Origin: Prolixibacter sp. NT017 | Lineage (GTDB): Bacteria > Bacteroidota > Bacteroidia > Bacteroidales > Prolixibacteraceae | Direction: 5' to 3' | DNA: 64,000 nt | Assembly: GCF_009617875.1 (NCBI RefSeq) | Contig: NZ_BLAV01000001.1 | Coordinates: forward strand, 1,922,001 to 1,986,000 | Part shown: positions 52,804 through 61,565 of the stretch, in pieces | How the letters are laid out: every line of letters begins with the position of its first letter | Numbering within the stretch: the first letter of the stretch is position 1 | Made by a program: the position numbers and the translations under genes | Notes under the pieces: model-generated | Databases searched by the model: none | Seen by the model: the letters and a program-made list of their open reading frames with translations, nothing else | Told to the model about the DNA's origin: nothing

Positions 52804-53703
52804 ATGCCTGGAACTTATACGATAAAAGATTTGGAGAATCTCTCCGGAATTAAAGCACATACCATTCGCATCTGGGAGAAAAGGTACGGTCTTCTGATTC
52901 CGCAACGAACAGATACCAATATTCGTCGATATACAGACGATGATTTGAAGAAAATCATCAACATTTCGCTGCTGGTCAACCGTGGCTTTAAAATCTCGAA
53001 AATTGCAGCACTTTCCGAAGAGGAACTGTATAATCATGCACTGAAGGCCAGTTCGAAACCCGAGGATACCAACGACCGCATTGAGAAGTTGATCTTTCAT
53101 ATGCTTTCGCTCGACATCAACAGTTTGGAGCAGGAAGTGGAATCGTTGATACAGGAAGCCGGTGTAGAAAGGGCTATTTACCAATACATATTTCCCTTAA
53201 TGGAGAAAATTGGTGCCTTGTGGCAGGCCAACAGCATTGTTCCTGCACAAGAGCATTTCATGTTTAATTTCTTACGCCAGAAGTTAATTATTGAAACGGA
53301 CAAGCTTCCTAAGGCTGATGGTAAAGCAAAGCTTTCCGGAATTTTCTTTCTGCCGGAAGGCGAAAATCACGAATTCAGTTTACTCTTTTACAATTACCTG
53401 GCGCGGAAAAACGGGCATCACACCCTATATTTGGGACAGTCTGTTCCACTTTCCGACATTCTTACCATTGCCGAATCGTTCCACTTCGATTACTACTTTA
53501 CCGCGATCATAACTTCGACGCCTAAAAGTGATTTCGAACAGTTTCTGGGAGATTTTTCCCATAGGGTGAGCACGTCTACGTTGTTTGTCACGGGAAAAGA
53601 AGCGCAACACTACAAACGCAAACATCCGAGAAATACGCGGATCATCAGCCGACCGGAGAAGTTCGCCGAAGAAATCAAGAGCCTATCCAGAAAAGAGGAT
53701 TAA
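52804..53703 (+). CDS. MerR regulator with B12-binding domain (CarH/LitR-like)
   Basis: This is a predicted transcription factor of 299 residues. The MerR DNA-binding domain (1-70) shows YTIKDLENLSGIKAHTIRIWE, KRYGL and RRYTDDDLKKI. The C-terminal part is a cobalamin-binding module: a helical cap with W140-x9-Glu150-His151 (WQANSIVPAQEH), the arrangement found in CarH-type light sensors, and a Rossmann part with His189 in a relaxed E-x-H-x-x-S (family D-x-H-x-x-G) and LYLGQSVPLSDI. It may sense adenosylcobalamin and light. The ATG at 52804 is preferred to a TTG three codons earlier. It runs convergently into the methionine operon, with a 3-base gap. Confidence 0.88.
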   Translation: MPGTYTIKDLENLSGIKAHTIRIWEKRYGLLIPQRTDTNIRRYTDDDLKKIINISLLVNRGFKISKIAALSEEELYNHALKASSKPEDTNDRIEKLIFHMLSLDINSLEQEVESLIQEAGVERAIYQYIFPLMEKIGALWQANSIVPAQEHFMFNFLRQKLIIETDKLPKADGKAKLSGIFFLPEGENHEFSLLFYNYLARKNGHHTLYLGQSVPLSDILTIAESFHFDYYFTAIITSTPKSDFEQFLGDFSHRVSTSTLFVTGKEAQHYKRKHPRNTRIISRPEKFAEEIKSLSRKED

Positions 53704-53706
53704 CCG

Positions 53707-54624
53707 TTATTTGATATCCTTCAGGTTGAACGGTGTTTCCTGGTATACGTAGTAATTAAGCCAGTTGGAAAACAACAGGTTGGAATGCGCACGCCACAAC
53801 ATCAACGGCTTTTTTGAGGTGTCATTGTTCGGGTAGTAATTCTTTGGGACTTCAATGGGCAAATTCTTGGCCAAATCCCGTTTGTATTCCAAGTCGAGAT
53901 TGATACGAGCATATTCGGAGTGACCGGTCACAAAAATCTGCTTCCCTTTGCGCGCCATTACCATATACACGCCTGATTCTTTTGACGACGAAACAATCTT
54001 CAAATCAGGAATCTTCTCAATATCCCCCCGGCGGGTTTCGGTATGCCGTGAATGGGGAACATAAAATATATCGTCAAAACCACGGAATATCGGCAATTTA
54101 TTGCTGGTCATCGTGTGCTCAAAAACACCGAACATCTTCTTTTCGAGTAGATGCTTCGGTACTCCGTAAAAATGATAAAGACCGGCCTGTGCTCCCCAGC
54201 AAATAAACAAAGTAGAGGTCACATGATGAACCGACCAATCCATTACTGCTTTCAGTTCATTCCAGTAATCAACTTCTTCAAACGGCAACAATTCCACCGG
54301 AGCGCCGGTAATGATCATACCGTCGTAGTTGTTTTGCGAAACCGCATCGAAACGCTGGTAAAATGCCTGCATGTGCTCCGCCGGAGTATGCTTCGGAGTA
54401 TGCCCGCCAAGCTGCAGCAAATCAATTTCTACCTGCAAAGGAGTATTTGACAGCAGTCGGATTAAATCCGTCTCTGTGTTCACCTTCAGCGGCATCAGGT
54501 TAACAATCGCAATTCTAAGCGGCCTGATATCCTGATGCGCAGCCCTGCTCTTGCTCATGACAAAGATGTTCTCTTTCTTGAGCATTTTGATGGCTGGCAG
54601 TTTATCGGGCAAATTTAAAGGCAT
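53707..54624 (-). CDS. metA: Homoserine O-acyltransferase (predicted acetyl-CoA type)
   Basis: MetA activates homoserine for methionine synthesis. The 305 residues have the MetA core: [17 protein letters not shown], the TGAPVE motif, catalytic Cys142 in [12 protein letters not shown], His in PHSRHTE and Glu in GHSEYARI. Position 111 is Glu. In this family Glu111 (as in Bacillus) goes with acetyl-CoA, whereas Gly111 (E. coli) goes with succinyl-CoA, so O-acetylhomoserine is the predicted product. That agrees with metY directly upstream in the operon. It is the last gene of lysC-metY-metA and meets the MerR gene head-on with no terminator visible. Confidence 0.94.
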   Translation of the reverse strand: MPLNLPDKLPAIKMLKKENIFVMSKSRAAHQDIRPLRIAIVNLMPLKVNTETDLIRLLSNTPLQVEIDLLQLGGHTPKHTPAEHMQAFYQRFDAVSQNNYDGMIITGAPVELLPFEEVDYWNELKAVMDWSVHHVTSTLFICWGAQAGLYHFYGVPKHLLEKKMFGVFEHTMTSNKLPIFRGFDDIFYVPHSRHTETRRGDIEKIPDLKIVSSSKESGVYMVMARKGKQIFVTGHSEYARINLDLEYKRDLAKNLPIEVPKNYYPNNDTSKKPLMLWRAHSNLLFSNWLNYYVYQETPFNLKDIK

Positions 54625-54647
54625 TTCACTCTGTTTTTGTTGTTAAA

Positions 54648-54680
54648 ATTGCAGGACTCGAAAATAACGAATCCTGCAAT
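54648..54680 (-). terminator. Hairpin between metY and metA
   Basis: On the minus strand a 13-bp stem with one wobble (ATTGCAGGATTCG against CGAGTCCTGCAAT) has a 7-base loop and a short TTT tail. It lies 25 bases after metY and may attenuate or process the transcript before metA. Confidence 0.5.
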
Positions 54681-54705
54681 ATATTCCTATTCGGCCGCTT
54701 CCAAA

Positions 54706-56082
<1,377 letters not shown>

Positions 56083-57471
56083 TTAAACTGTAATATATTT
56101 TGATTCGAAAAATTCCTGGTGAACGGCCTTCACCGCTTTGGAACGGTCATCGCGGTTGACCAAAAAATAACTGACAACGGGCGATGCCCCCGAACAACTC
56201 ATCACAACATTGATTCCTTTACTTGCCATGGATGAAAAGATTCGTGCCGCAATTCCGTAATTATCGATTAAACCGTCGCCAACAGCTGCGATAACCGATA
56301 TTCTCTCGATGATCAACAACTCATTAACAGCGGGCAACTCCTCAGCACTAACAACCGCATACGCGTTGCGCAAGTCTTTTTTAGCTAAAAGAATATTGAT
56401 GGAGATTTGCGACGTAATAACGGAACTGATGTTGATACCAGCCAAATGCAAAGCCGTTGTTACTCTAGCCAGAATACCTGGTTTTAATCCGACTCCGGGA
56501 CCTTTTAGTTTCAATACTCCGAATTCATCGCTGTAAGTGACACTCTTCACTACACCTTCGCGAATAGTTTGGTCAGAGTTCACGATAGAAAGCGGCTTTT
56601 CTACGTCCAAATCACCATAGATATTGAATACCCGGATAGGAATATGCGGGTCGACCAATGGCTCGACAGTGCGCGGATGCAGAATCTTTGCACCGAAATA
56701 GGCCAATTCTGCTGCTTCTGCGTAGGCCAATCGCTCAATTCGTACCGGCTCGTCAACCAGCTTCGGATCGGCGCTTAAAAAGCCATCTACATCTTTCCAG
56801 ATATCCAACGACGATGCGCCGACGCAACGAGCAAGCGCTGCTGCCGAATAATCACTTCCACCACGCCCCAGCAGTGTCACTTTTCCTTCATCTGAAACGC
56901 CATAAAATCCGGGAACCACATAAATCCGGTTTCCCGAAAGGGCTTCTCTTACCTGCGTCGTGGCTTTCTGAAAATCAATGGAAGCGCTTCCAAATTCTCC
57001 GTCCGTAACCAACCCGATATCTTCGGGCGACGCATACGCGGCATCAACGCCGTAACCTTCGAGTACGCCCTGCAGAAACACGGCAGACAAACGCTCGCCA
57101 AATGCTAGAATCAAATCTTCTAGTGCCGGAGAAGCATCGCCTGTCAGGGCGATTCCCTGCAGGTAATTTTCCAGCTCATCCAGCAATTCCCGGATGTGGT
57201 TCTCTATGCGCTCAAGCAAATCCTTTTCAATCGGGTGCTCTTCCAACGCTTCTTTCTTCAGCTGAAAAAGAAAACGACTTACTTCGCCAGCCACTTTTTC
57301 ATTCTGGCGGGCTTTCTCCAACGATTCAATCAGATAGTTGGTAACTCCATAGAAGGCGGACACTACAACCACAAGAGGCTCATCGTAGTTCGTGATAACG
57401 TTCGCCACGCGGCGTACGTCACTCTTGCTTTTAAGGTTCGATCCGCCGAATTTTACGACAATCTTCGGCAT
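56083..57471 (-). CDS. lysC: Aspartate kinase
   Basis: This is aspartokinase, the first step of the aspartate-family pathway to Met, Thr and Lys. The 462-residue protein begins at IVVKFGGSNL (kinase signature KFGGS), contains TLLGRGGSDYSAAALA and IWKDVDGFLSADPKLV, and ends with a two-ACT regulatory domain (about 300-462: SVTYSDEFGVLKLKGPGVG, ISSVITSQISINILL, GINVVMSCSGASPVVSYFLV). It stands alone, without a fused homoserine dehydrogenase. AAGGA lies six bases before the ATG at 57471; an upstream extension of 28 codons is rejected because the KFGGS start is conserved. As it heads the met operon, it is probably the methionine-regulated isozyme. Confidence 0.94.
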   Translation of the reverse strand: MPKIVVKFGGSNLKSKSDVRRVANVITNYDEPLVVVVSAFYGVTNYLIESLEKARQNEKVAGEVSRFLFQLKKEALEEHPIEKDLLERIENHIRELLDELENYLQGIALTGDASPALEDLILAFGERLSAVFLQGVLEGYGVDAAYASPEDIGLVTDGEFGSASIDFQKATTQVREALSGNRIYVVPGFYGVSDEGKVTLLGRGGSDYSAAALARCVGASSLDIWKDVDGFLSADPKLVDEPVRIERLAYAEAAELAYFGAKILHPRTVEPLVDPHIPIRVFNIYGDLDVEKPLSIVNSDQTIREGVVKSVTYSDEFGVLKLKGPGVGLKPGILARVTTALHLAGINISSVITSQISINILLAKKDLRNAYAVVSAEELPAVNELLIIERISVIAAVGDGLIDNYGIAARIFSSMASKGINVVMSCSGASPVVSYFLVNRDDRSKAVKAVHQEFFESKYITV

Positions 57472-57522
57472 AGATATCCTTAATAAAAGGTGTAAGAAAA
57501 TAAAATGTTTCAGATGATAAAT

Positions 57523-57537
57523 GGTCCGGAATGGACC
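57523..57537 (-). promoter_or_regulatory. Hairpin between the leader ORF and lysC
   Basis: On the minus strand GGTCC-ATTCC-GGACC forms a 5-bp stem-loop about 50 bases before lysC. The 20 bases upstream can pair in more than one way (several GCC/GGC repeats), as expected for a switchable leader. It has no strong T-run. Confidence 0.45.
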
Positions 57538-57574
57538 GGTCGGAAATGCCTCCAAGCACGGATATGCCTGAAGG

Positions 57575-57688
57575 CTATCGCATGGCCATAGTCATGTTGG
57601 GCATCATAGAAGAAGCAGTCATCAATCCAGAGGTGTAAATGGTTACCTCGGCAATAAATTTTGGTGTAATGATTTGTTCTTTTTTCAT
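57575..57688 (-). CDS. Met-rich leader peptide of the methionine operon
   Basis: This is a 37-codon ORF, too short for routine ORF calling, between the SAM riboswitch and lysC. It begins MKKEQIITPKFIAEV and its last 15 residues are MTASSMMPNMTMAMR, with six Met there and seven in total. The ATG follows AGCAGAAAA by a short A-rich spacer and lies 13 bases after the riboswitch P1 helix. The stop is TAG. Dense Met codons before a structured spacer are the hallmark of amino-acid attenuation leaders (as in trp, his and thr operons). Ribosome stalling at Met codons is inferred, not shown; the ORF could also be a chance frame. Confidence 0.7.
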   Translation of the reverse strand: MKKEQIITPKFIAEVTIYTSGLMTASSMMPNMTMAMR

Positions 57689-57701
57689 TTTTCTGCTGTT
57701 T

Positions 57702-57783
57702 ATTATGATTAGGTTTTGGCACCATAGATGTTTCCGGTTGCCAGAGCTTCACAGAGCCTAATCTCTCCACTCTTCTTCATAAT
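57702..57783 (-). ncRNA. SAM-I (S-box) riboswitch
   Basis: On the minus strand the aptamer begins and ends with perfectly complementary P1 arms (ATTATGA / TCATAAT). Inside are the conserved SAM-I elements: AAGAGTGGAGAGA, GGCTCTGTGAAGCTC, TGGCAACC, and the late GGTGCCAAAACC. This is the standard order of P2, kink-turn/pseudoknot region, P3 and P4. At 82 bases it is compact. It lies in the leader of lysC-metY-metA, so S-adenosylmethionine is expected to repress the operon. The downstream Met-rich ORF lies within its expression platform. Confidence 0.9.
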
Positions 57784-57825
57784 ATCAAACATCTTCTTTG
57801 CCCAAGAATATGTATGATGTGTTGA

Positions 57826-57857
57826 CAAACATATGGACATGATTTCAAAAATGCAAA
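57826..57857 (-). promoter_or_regulatory. Promoter of the lysC-metY-metA operon
   Basis: On the minus strand TTTG (57857-57854), 20 bases, then TATGTTTG (57833-57826) match the Bacteroidota promoter consensus. Transcription would begin near 57820, about 40 bases before the riboswitch. Confidence 0.8.
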
Positions 57858-58106
57858 CATCTCAACATAAAAATCGGACAAATTCCTATTTTTTAAAACC
57901 GGCTTAATATTGGCATTCAATATATTTTCTGAAACTGGTCACACATATTATGACATAAAAAATCTTCTTTGTAGCTTTAACCCACAACTAACACAAAACC
58001 TGACGACGATGAAATGCTCCCTTTGCATTAATCCAAAATACCTACATGTATTAACTTCCGAATGATATCCCACATTTATTAAAACTGGAAACTAAACAAC
58101 AGACAG
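57858..58106. other. Leader region before the hexosaminidase gene
   Basis: This AT-rich gap lies between the divergent met operon promoter and the GH20 gene. An 18-codon frame at 58009-58065 is the only ORF and is not persuasive. A TAGCTTTA near 57971 approaches the -7 consensus. Nothing else is visible. Confidence 0.5.
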
Positions 58107-59729
58107 ATGAAACTTAAAAAAGGATTCTTTATGCTGGTTATTCTTGCTGCGATGGTTGGATGTTCAACCAAACAACACGCGCGGTCTGAAGTTAAAATTG
58201 TACCGGAACCGGCCAAGGTTGTCAATGCGGATGGCGTGTTTGTCCTGAATGAGAAAACGCCTATTCTGGTTAACGAAGACAACCCGGAACTGAAGCAGAT
58301 TGCAGGGTTTCTGACGGATCATCTTTCCGATTTCTATGGATTAAAGGCCTCTGTCGATGTAGCGGACTCGCCACAAAAGAGAGCGATCTTTATCGGCATC
58401 GACAAAAGTCTCAACCTGGGGAAAGAAGCTTACAATCTATCGGTAACTCCAAAACAAATTGTGCTGAAGGCTTCTGCGCCGAATGGCCTGTTTTATGGCG
58501 TTCAGACCCTGATCCAGTTGTTGCCACCTTCTCGTCAACAGCTATCGGAAGCTGTATTTCCTGCCGTTGAAATTGAAGATGCACCACGATTCAGCTGGCG
58601 AGGCATGCACCTTGATGTTGGCCGTCATTTTATGCCGGTTGATTTCGTGAAAAAGTACATCGATTACATTGCCATGAACAAAATGAATGTGTTTCACTGG
58701 CATCTCACCGAAGATCAGGGATGGCGTATCGAAATCAAGAAATATCCGAAACTGACAGAAATTGGTTCGAAGCGGAAAGAAACGCTCATCGGGCATGCCC
58801 ACGAATCGAACGAATACGATGGAACACCTTACGGTGGATTTTACACCCAGGATGAGATTAAAGATGTGGTAGCATACGCCAAAGCCCGTTATGTAACCGT
58901 CGTTCCTGAAATCGAACTTCCCGGACACGCTTTAGCAGCGCTGGCGTCGTATCCCGAGTTGGGATGTACCGGTGGTCCTTATGAAGTAGCAACAACCTGG
59001 GGCGTTTTCGACGATGTATATTGTGCCGGAAAGGAAAACACCTTCAAATTCCTCGAAGATGTTATTTCAGAGGTTATGCCTTTGTTCCCGGGCGAATATT
59101 TCCACATTGGTGGCGATGAATGTCCAAAAACACAATGGAAGAAGTGTCCCTACTGCCAGGCCCGCATGAAAAAGGAAGGACTGAAGAACGAGCATGAGCT
59201 GCAAAGTTATTTCGTGCAACGTATCGAAAAATTCCTGAATGAACATGGCAAAAAGATGATCGGTTGGGACGAAATTCTTGAAGGCGGATTGGCTCCTAAT
59301 GCAACGGTCATGTCGTGGCGTGGCGAAGAGGGCGGTATCGCTGCAGCCCAGGCACATCATAATGCAGTAATGACCCCCGGGAACTACTGCTACTTCGACC
59401 ACTACCAGGCCGATCCCAAAACACAGCCTTTGGCAATTGGCGGTCTCACTCCGCTTAAAGAGGTTTATGAGTATGAACCGATTCCCAAAGAGTTGTCTGC
59501 AGAAGAAGGGAAATACATTCTGGGCGCCCAGGGAAATGTTTGGACCGAGTACATGAAAACTCCGGAGCGTGTTGAATACATGGTTTTCCCACGGATTGCT
59601 GCTCTGGCCGAAGTGGTTTGGTCACCCAAAGACACCCGCAATTACGACGATTTCATGAACCGCATGCAGGACGAAGTGAAACGCTACGATGCGCTGGGCA
59701 TCAATTATTGTAAGGTCGAATTTCAATAA
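58107..59729 (+). CDS. Beta-N-acetylhexosaminidase, GH20, lipoprotein
   Basis: This exported glycosidase releases terminal N-acetylglucosamine or N-acetylgalactosamine from glycans or chitin fragments. The lipobox ends at Cys19 (AAMVGC). A GH20 N-terminal domain (about 25-150) precedes the catalytic barrel: RFSWRGMHLDVGRHFMPVDF, MNKMNVFHWHLTEDQGWRIE, and the catalytic Asp337-Glu338 pair in HIGGDECPKTQW. MSWRGEEGGIAAAQ and ILGAQGNVWTEYM are later active-site segments. The length of 540 is usual. It is monocistronic with its own terminator. With the GH109-like protein and glucosaminidase it suggests use of amino-sugar polymers, but they are not clustered. Confidence 0.95.
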   Translation: MKLKKGFFMLVILAAMVGCSTKQHARSEVKIVPEPAKVVNADGVFVLNEKTPILVNEDNPELKQIAGFLTDHLSDFYGLKASVDVADSPQKRAIFIGIDKSLNLGKEAYNLSVTPKQIVLKASAPNGLFYGVQTLIQLLPPSRQQLSEAVFPAVEIEDAPRFSWRGMHLDVGRHFMPVDFVKKYIDYIAMNKMNVFHWHLTEDQGWRIEIKKYPKLTEIGSKRKETLIGHAHESNEYDGTPYGGFYTQDEIKDVVAYAKARYVTVVPEIELPGHALAALASYPELGCTGGPYEVATTWGVFDDVYCAGKENTFKFLEDVISEVMPLFPGEYFHIGGDECPKTQWKKCPYCQARMKKEGLKNEHELQSYFVQRIEKFLNEHGKKMIGWDEILEGGLAPNATVMSWRGEEGGIAAAQAHHNAVMTPGNYCYFDHYQADPKTQPLAIGGLTPLKEVYEYEPIPKELSAEEGKYILGAQGNVWTEYMKTPERVEYMVFPRIAALAEVVWSPKDTRNYDDFMNRMQDEVKRYDALGINYCKVEFQ

Positions 59730-59750
59730 AGATTGACTTGATTATAGAAG

Positions 59751-59780
59751 AAAAGGATGGCAGCTTTGCCGTCCTTTTTT
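59751..59780 (+). terminator. Terminator of the GH20 gene
   Basis: AAAAGGATGGCA and TGCCGTCCTTTT form a 12-bp stem with one wobble and a GCTT loop, followed by T residues. Confidence 0.9.
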
Positions 59781-59819
59781 CATTTATGCGTATTTTCCGT
59801 TTTCAATTAAAACTTAGCC

Positions 59820-60503
59820 ATGCACCTGATACTTCTGGCCATCGCGCCGGTAATCATTATTCTGTTTTACATCTATTGGCGCGACAAATACGAGAAAGAG
59901 CCTTTCTATCTGTTAGCCAGAGGACTTCTGCTTGGGGTTATCAGCGTACTGCCGGTTACATTGGTAGAAGGAGTATTGATGATGTTCGGTCCGCTATTCA
60001 CCGGTTATTGGAACACGTTTTACCAGGCATTTGTCGTAGCCGGAGCTACCGAAGAAGGATTCAAGTTTATTGCTTCTTTCTTATTGGTGTGGCACAGCCG
60101 GGAGTTCAATCAACGATTCGACGGGATTGTTTACGCCGTATTCGTTTCCATGGGCTTTGCCTTAGTCGAGAACCTGCTTTACGTTTTCAGCAGCTCTGAT
60201 GGACTTTCTGTCGGGTTAACCAGAGCACTAACTGCAGTTCCGGCTCATGCTATGTTTGGCGTATTAATGGGATTTCACCTCAGCCTGGCTAAATTTTATC
60301 CTCAGGCCCGTCGCCTTTTCCTTGGATATGCTTTTTTAATTCCCTTTACTTTTCACGGATTATACGATTTTATCCTGATGTCAGGTAATCAGATCCTTTT
60401 AGCTCTTTTCGTTCCGTTTATCATCTATATGTTATTTAGAGTTTACCGCCGAATGAAATTATTATCGGATGCAGACAACCTGATACATGACGGTCAGGAA
60501 TAG
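59820..60503 (+). CDS. PrsW-like intramembrane metalloprotease
   Basis: This is a 227-residue multi-pass membrane protein of the PrsW/CPBP-like family, which in Bacillus cleaves an anti-sigma factor. Hydrophobic helices begin at the N-terminus (MHLILLAIAPVIIILFYIY). The active-site motifs are EExxK-like ATEEGFKFIASF, then FDGIVYAVFVSMGFALVENLLY with the E-N pair, and AVPAHAMFGVLMGFHL with the conserved His. The motifs and their order match PrsW. No anti-sigma factor or sigma gene is adjacent, so the substrate is unknown. Confidence 0.87.
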   Translation: MHLILLAIAPVIIILFYIYWRDKYEKEPFYLLARGLLLGVISVLPVTLVEGVLMMFGPLFTGYWNTFYQAFVVAGATEEGFKFIASFLLVWHSREFNQRFDGIVYAVFVSMGFALVENLLYVFSSSDGLSVGLTRALTAVPAHAMFGVLMGFHLSLAKFYPQARRLFLGYAFLIPFTFHGLYDFILMSGNQILLALFVPFIIYMLFRVYRRMKLLSDADNLIHDGQE

Positions 60504-60523
60504 CTGACGGAAACTTTTCTTTG

Positions 60524-60531
60524 TATATTTG
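60524..60531 (+). promoter_or_regulatory. Possible -7 box for the nitroreductase
   Basis: TATATTTG fits TAnnTTTG and lies 28 bases before the ATG at 60560. A TTTG just upstream is too close to be the -33 element. Confidence 0.4.
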
Positions 60532-60559
60532 TTCACATCACGCCCAAAAACGACTGGAT

Positions 60560-61078
60560 ATGCAATTTATCGAATTGGTAGAACAACGTCATTCTGTGAG
60601 GAAATTTTCAGCAACTCCTGTTGAAAAAGAAAAGCTGGAAGCTATCCTGGAAGCAGCGCGAATGGCTCCGTCAGCTGTTAACTTCCAACCCTGGCATTTC
60701 ATCGTGCTAACCGATAAGGACGTTCTCGAGAAATTTTATCCCGTGTATCACCGCGACTGGTTCCGCACGGCTCCCGCTGTGATTGTTGTTCTGGGCGACC
60801 ATCATCAGGGCTGGCACCGAAAGGAAGATGGAAAGGACCATACCGATATTGATGTCGCGATAGCAGTCGACCATATCACACTGGCTGCAACTGAACTCGG
60901 ACTGGGAACCTGCTGGGTCTGCAATTTTCACGTATCGCAGGTAACTGATTTTTTCGAGCTCCCAAGCCATTTGGAGCCCATTGCTTTAATTCCGGTAGGT
61001 TATCCTGTAGAACGCCAGGTTATTCCGACAAAAAAGCGGAAAGAAGCTTCCGAAATCATTCACTGGAATAAGTTTTAA
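60560..61078 (+). CDS. Nitroreductase-family flavoprotein
   Basis: This is an FMN-dependent NAD(P)H oxidoreductase of 172 residues. Family motifs are VEQRHSVRKFSATPVEKEKLEAIL (FMN-phosphate binding RHSVR), AARMAPSAVNFQPWHFIVL and the later DHITLAATELGLGTCWVCNF, ending with LIPVGYPVE. Such enzymes reduce nitro compounds, quinones or flavins; the physiological substrate cannot be predicted. A TTG start at 60521 would add 13 residues, but the ATG at 60560 starts at the conserved region and is downstream of a promoter-like box. Confidence 0.9.
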   Translation: MQFIELVEQRHSVRKFSATPVEKEKLEAILEAARMAPSAVNFQPWHFIVLTDKDVLEKFYPVYHRDWFRTAPAVIVVLGDHHQGWHRKEDGKDHTDIDVAIAVDHITLAATELGLGTCWVCNFHVSQVTDFFELPSHLEPIALIPVGYPVERQVIPTKKRKEASEIIHWNKF

Positions 61079-61361
61079 TTCGTTTCACTGAAAGGAAAGT
61101 ACACTCCGTTTGTTCCGGATTTGTGTGGCCATATTAACACTGGACATCAGCACCGCCATTCCTTTTTCCAATCGGAAAAAACATGATCCCCGCAGCACGT
61201 TTGCAGGTTTACATTCTGCTAAGCAAGCCTCCGCAAGGAAAATACCCCTTAGCTTAATAAGACTGATAATAAATAAGATAGAAGTGACGACATTACGTTT
61301 ACCAAAGCAAACCTTACTTTCCTTTGCTTGTTTACGCTACAGTTAAAGTCGACTGAATGAA

Positions 61362-61550
61362 ATGACTACCCTAATCGCCATATTACTCCTTCTGTTCTTC
61401 CTGACTTTAACTATTTCAGCCATCAGAGATTTACTTACCAGAACACCTCGTTACAATACCCGCGTTTTTTGGGCCATTGTCATTCTTTTTCTCTTCCCGG
61501 TAGGCACATTTATCTATTTCCTTTTCAGGAGAAATGACTCAACATTTTAA
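61362..61550 (+). CDS. Small membrane protein, PLDc_N-like
   Basis: This 62-residue protein has two hydrophobic helices: one at the N-terminus (LIAILLLLFFLTLTISAI) and one near the C-terminus (RVFWAIVILFLFPVGTFIYFLF). The second has the W...I...FP.G...Y pattern of the phospholipase D N-terminal (PLDc_N) membrane domain found alone in many small bacterial proteins. It probably sits in the inner membrane, function unknown. It ends 15 bases before the convergent gene. Confidence 0.75.
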   Translation: MTTLIAILLLLFFLTLTISAIRDLLTRTPRYNTRVFWAIVILFLFPVGTFIYFLFRRNDSTF

Positions 61551-61565
61551 CTATTAGGCAATGAC

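Noticed and set aside
57510..57770. Minus-strand ORF of 86 codons over the met leader
   Set aside because: It runs through the SAM riboswitch core and the Met-rich leader in another frame. The RNA elements explain the region better.
58009..58065. 18-codon frame with a CxxC before the hexosaminidase gene
   Set aside because: Too short, with no repeated codon type and no structure around it. Probably chance.
61110..61346. Plus-strand ORF of 78 codons between the nitroreductase and the small membrane protein
   Set aside because: Non-ATG start, no recognisable domain and no ribosome-binding site. I see nothing else in this gap except a short AAGCAAA/TTTGCTT inverted repeat.
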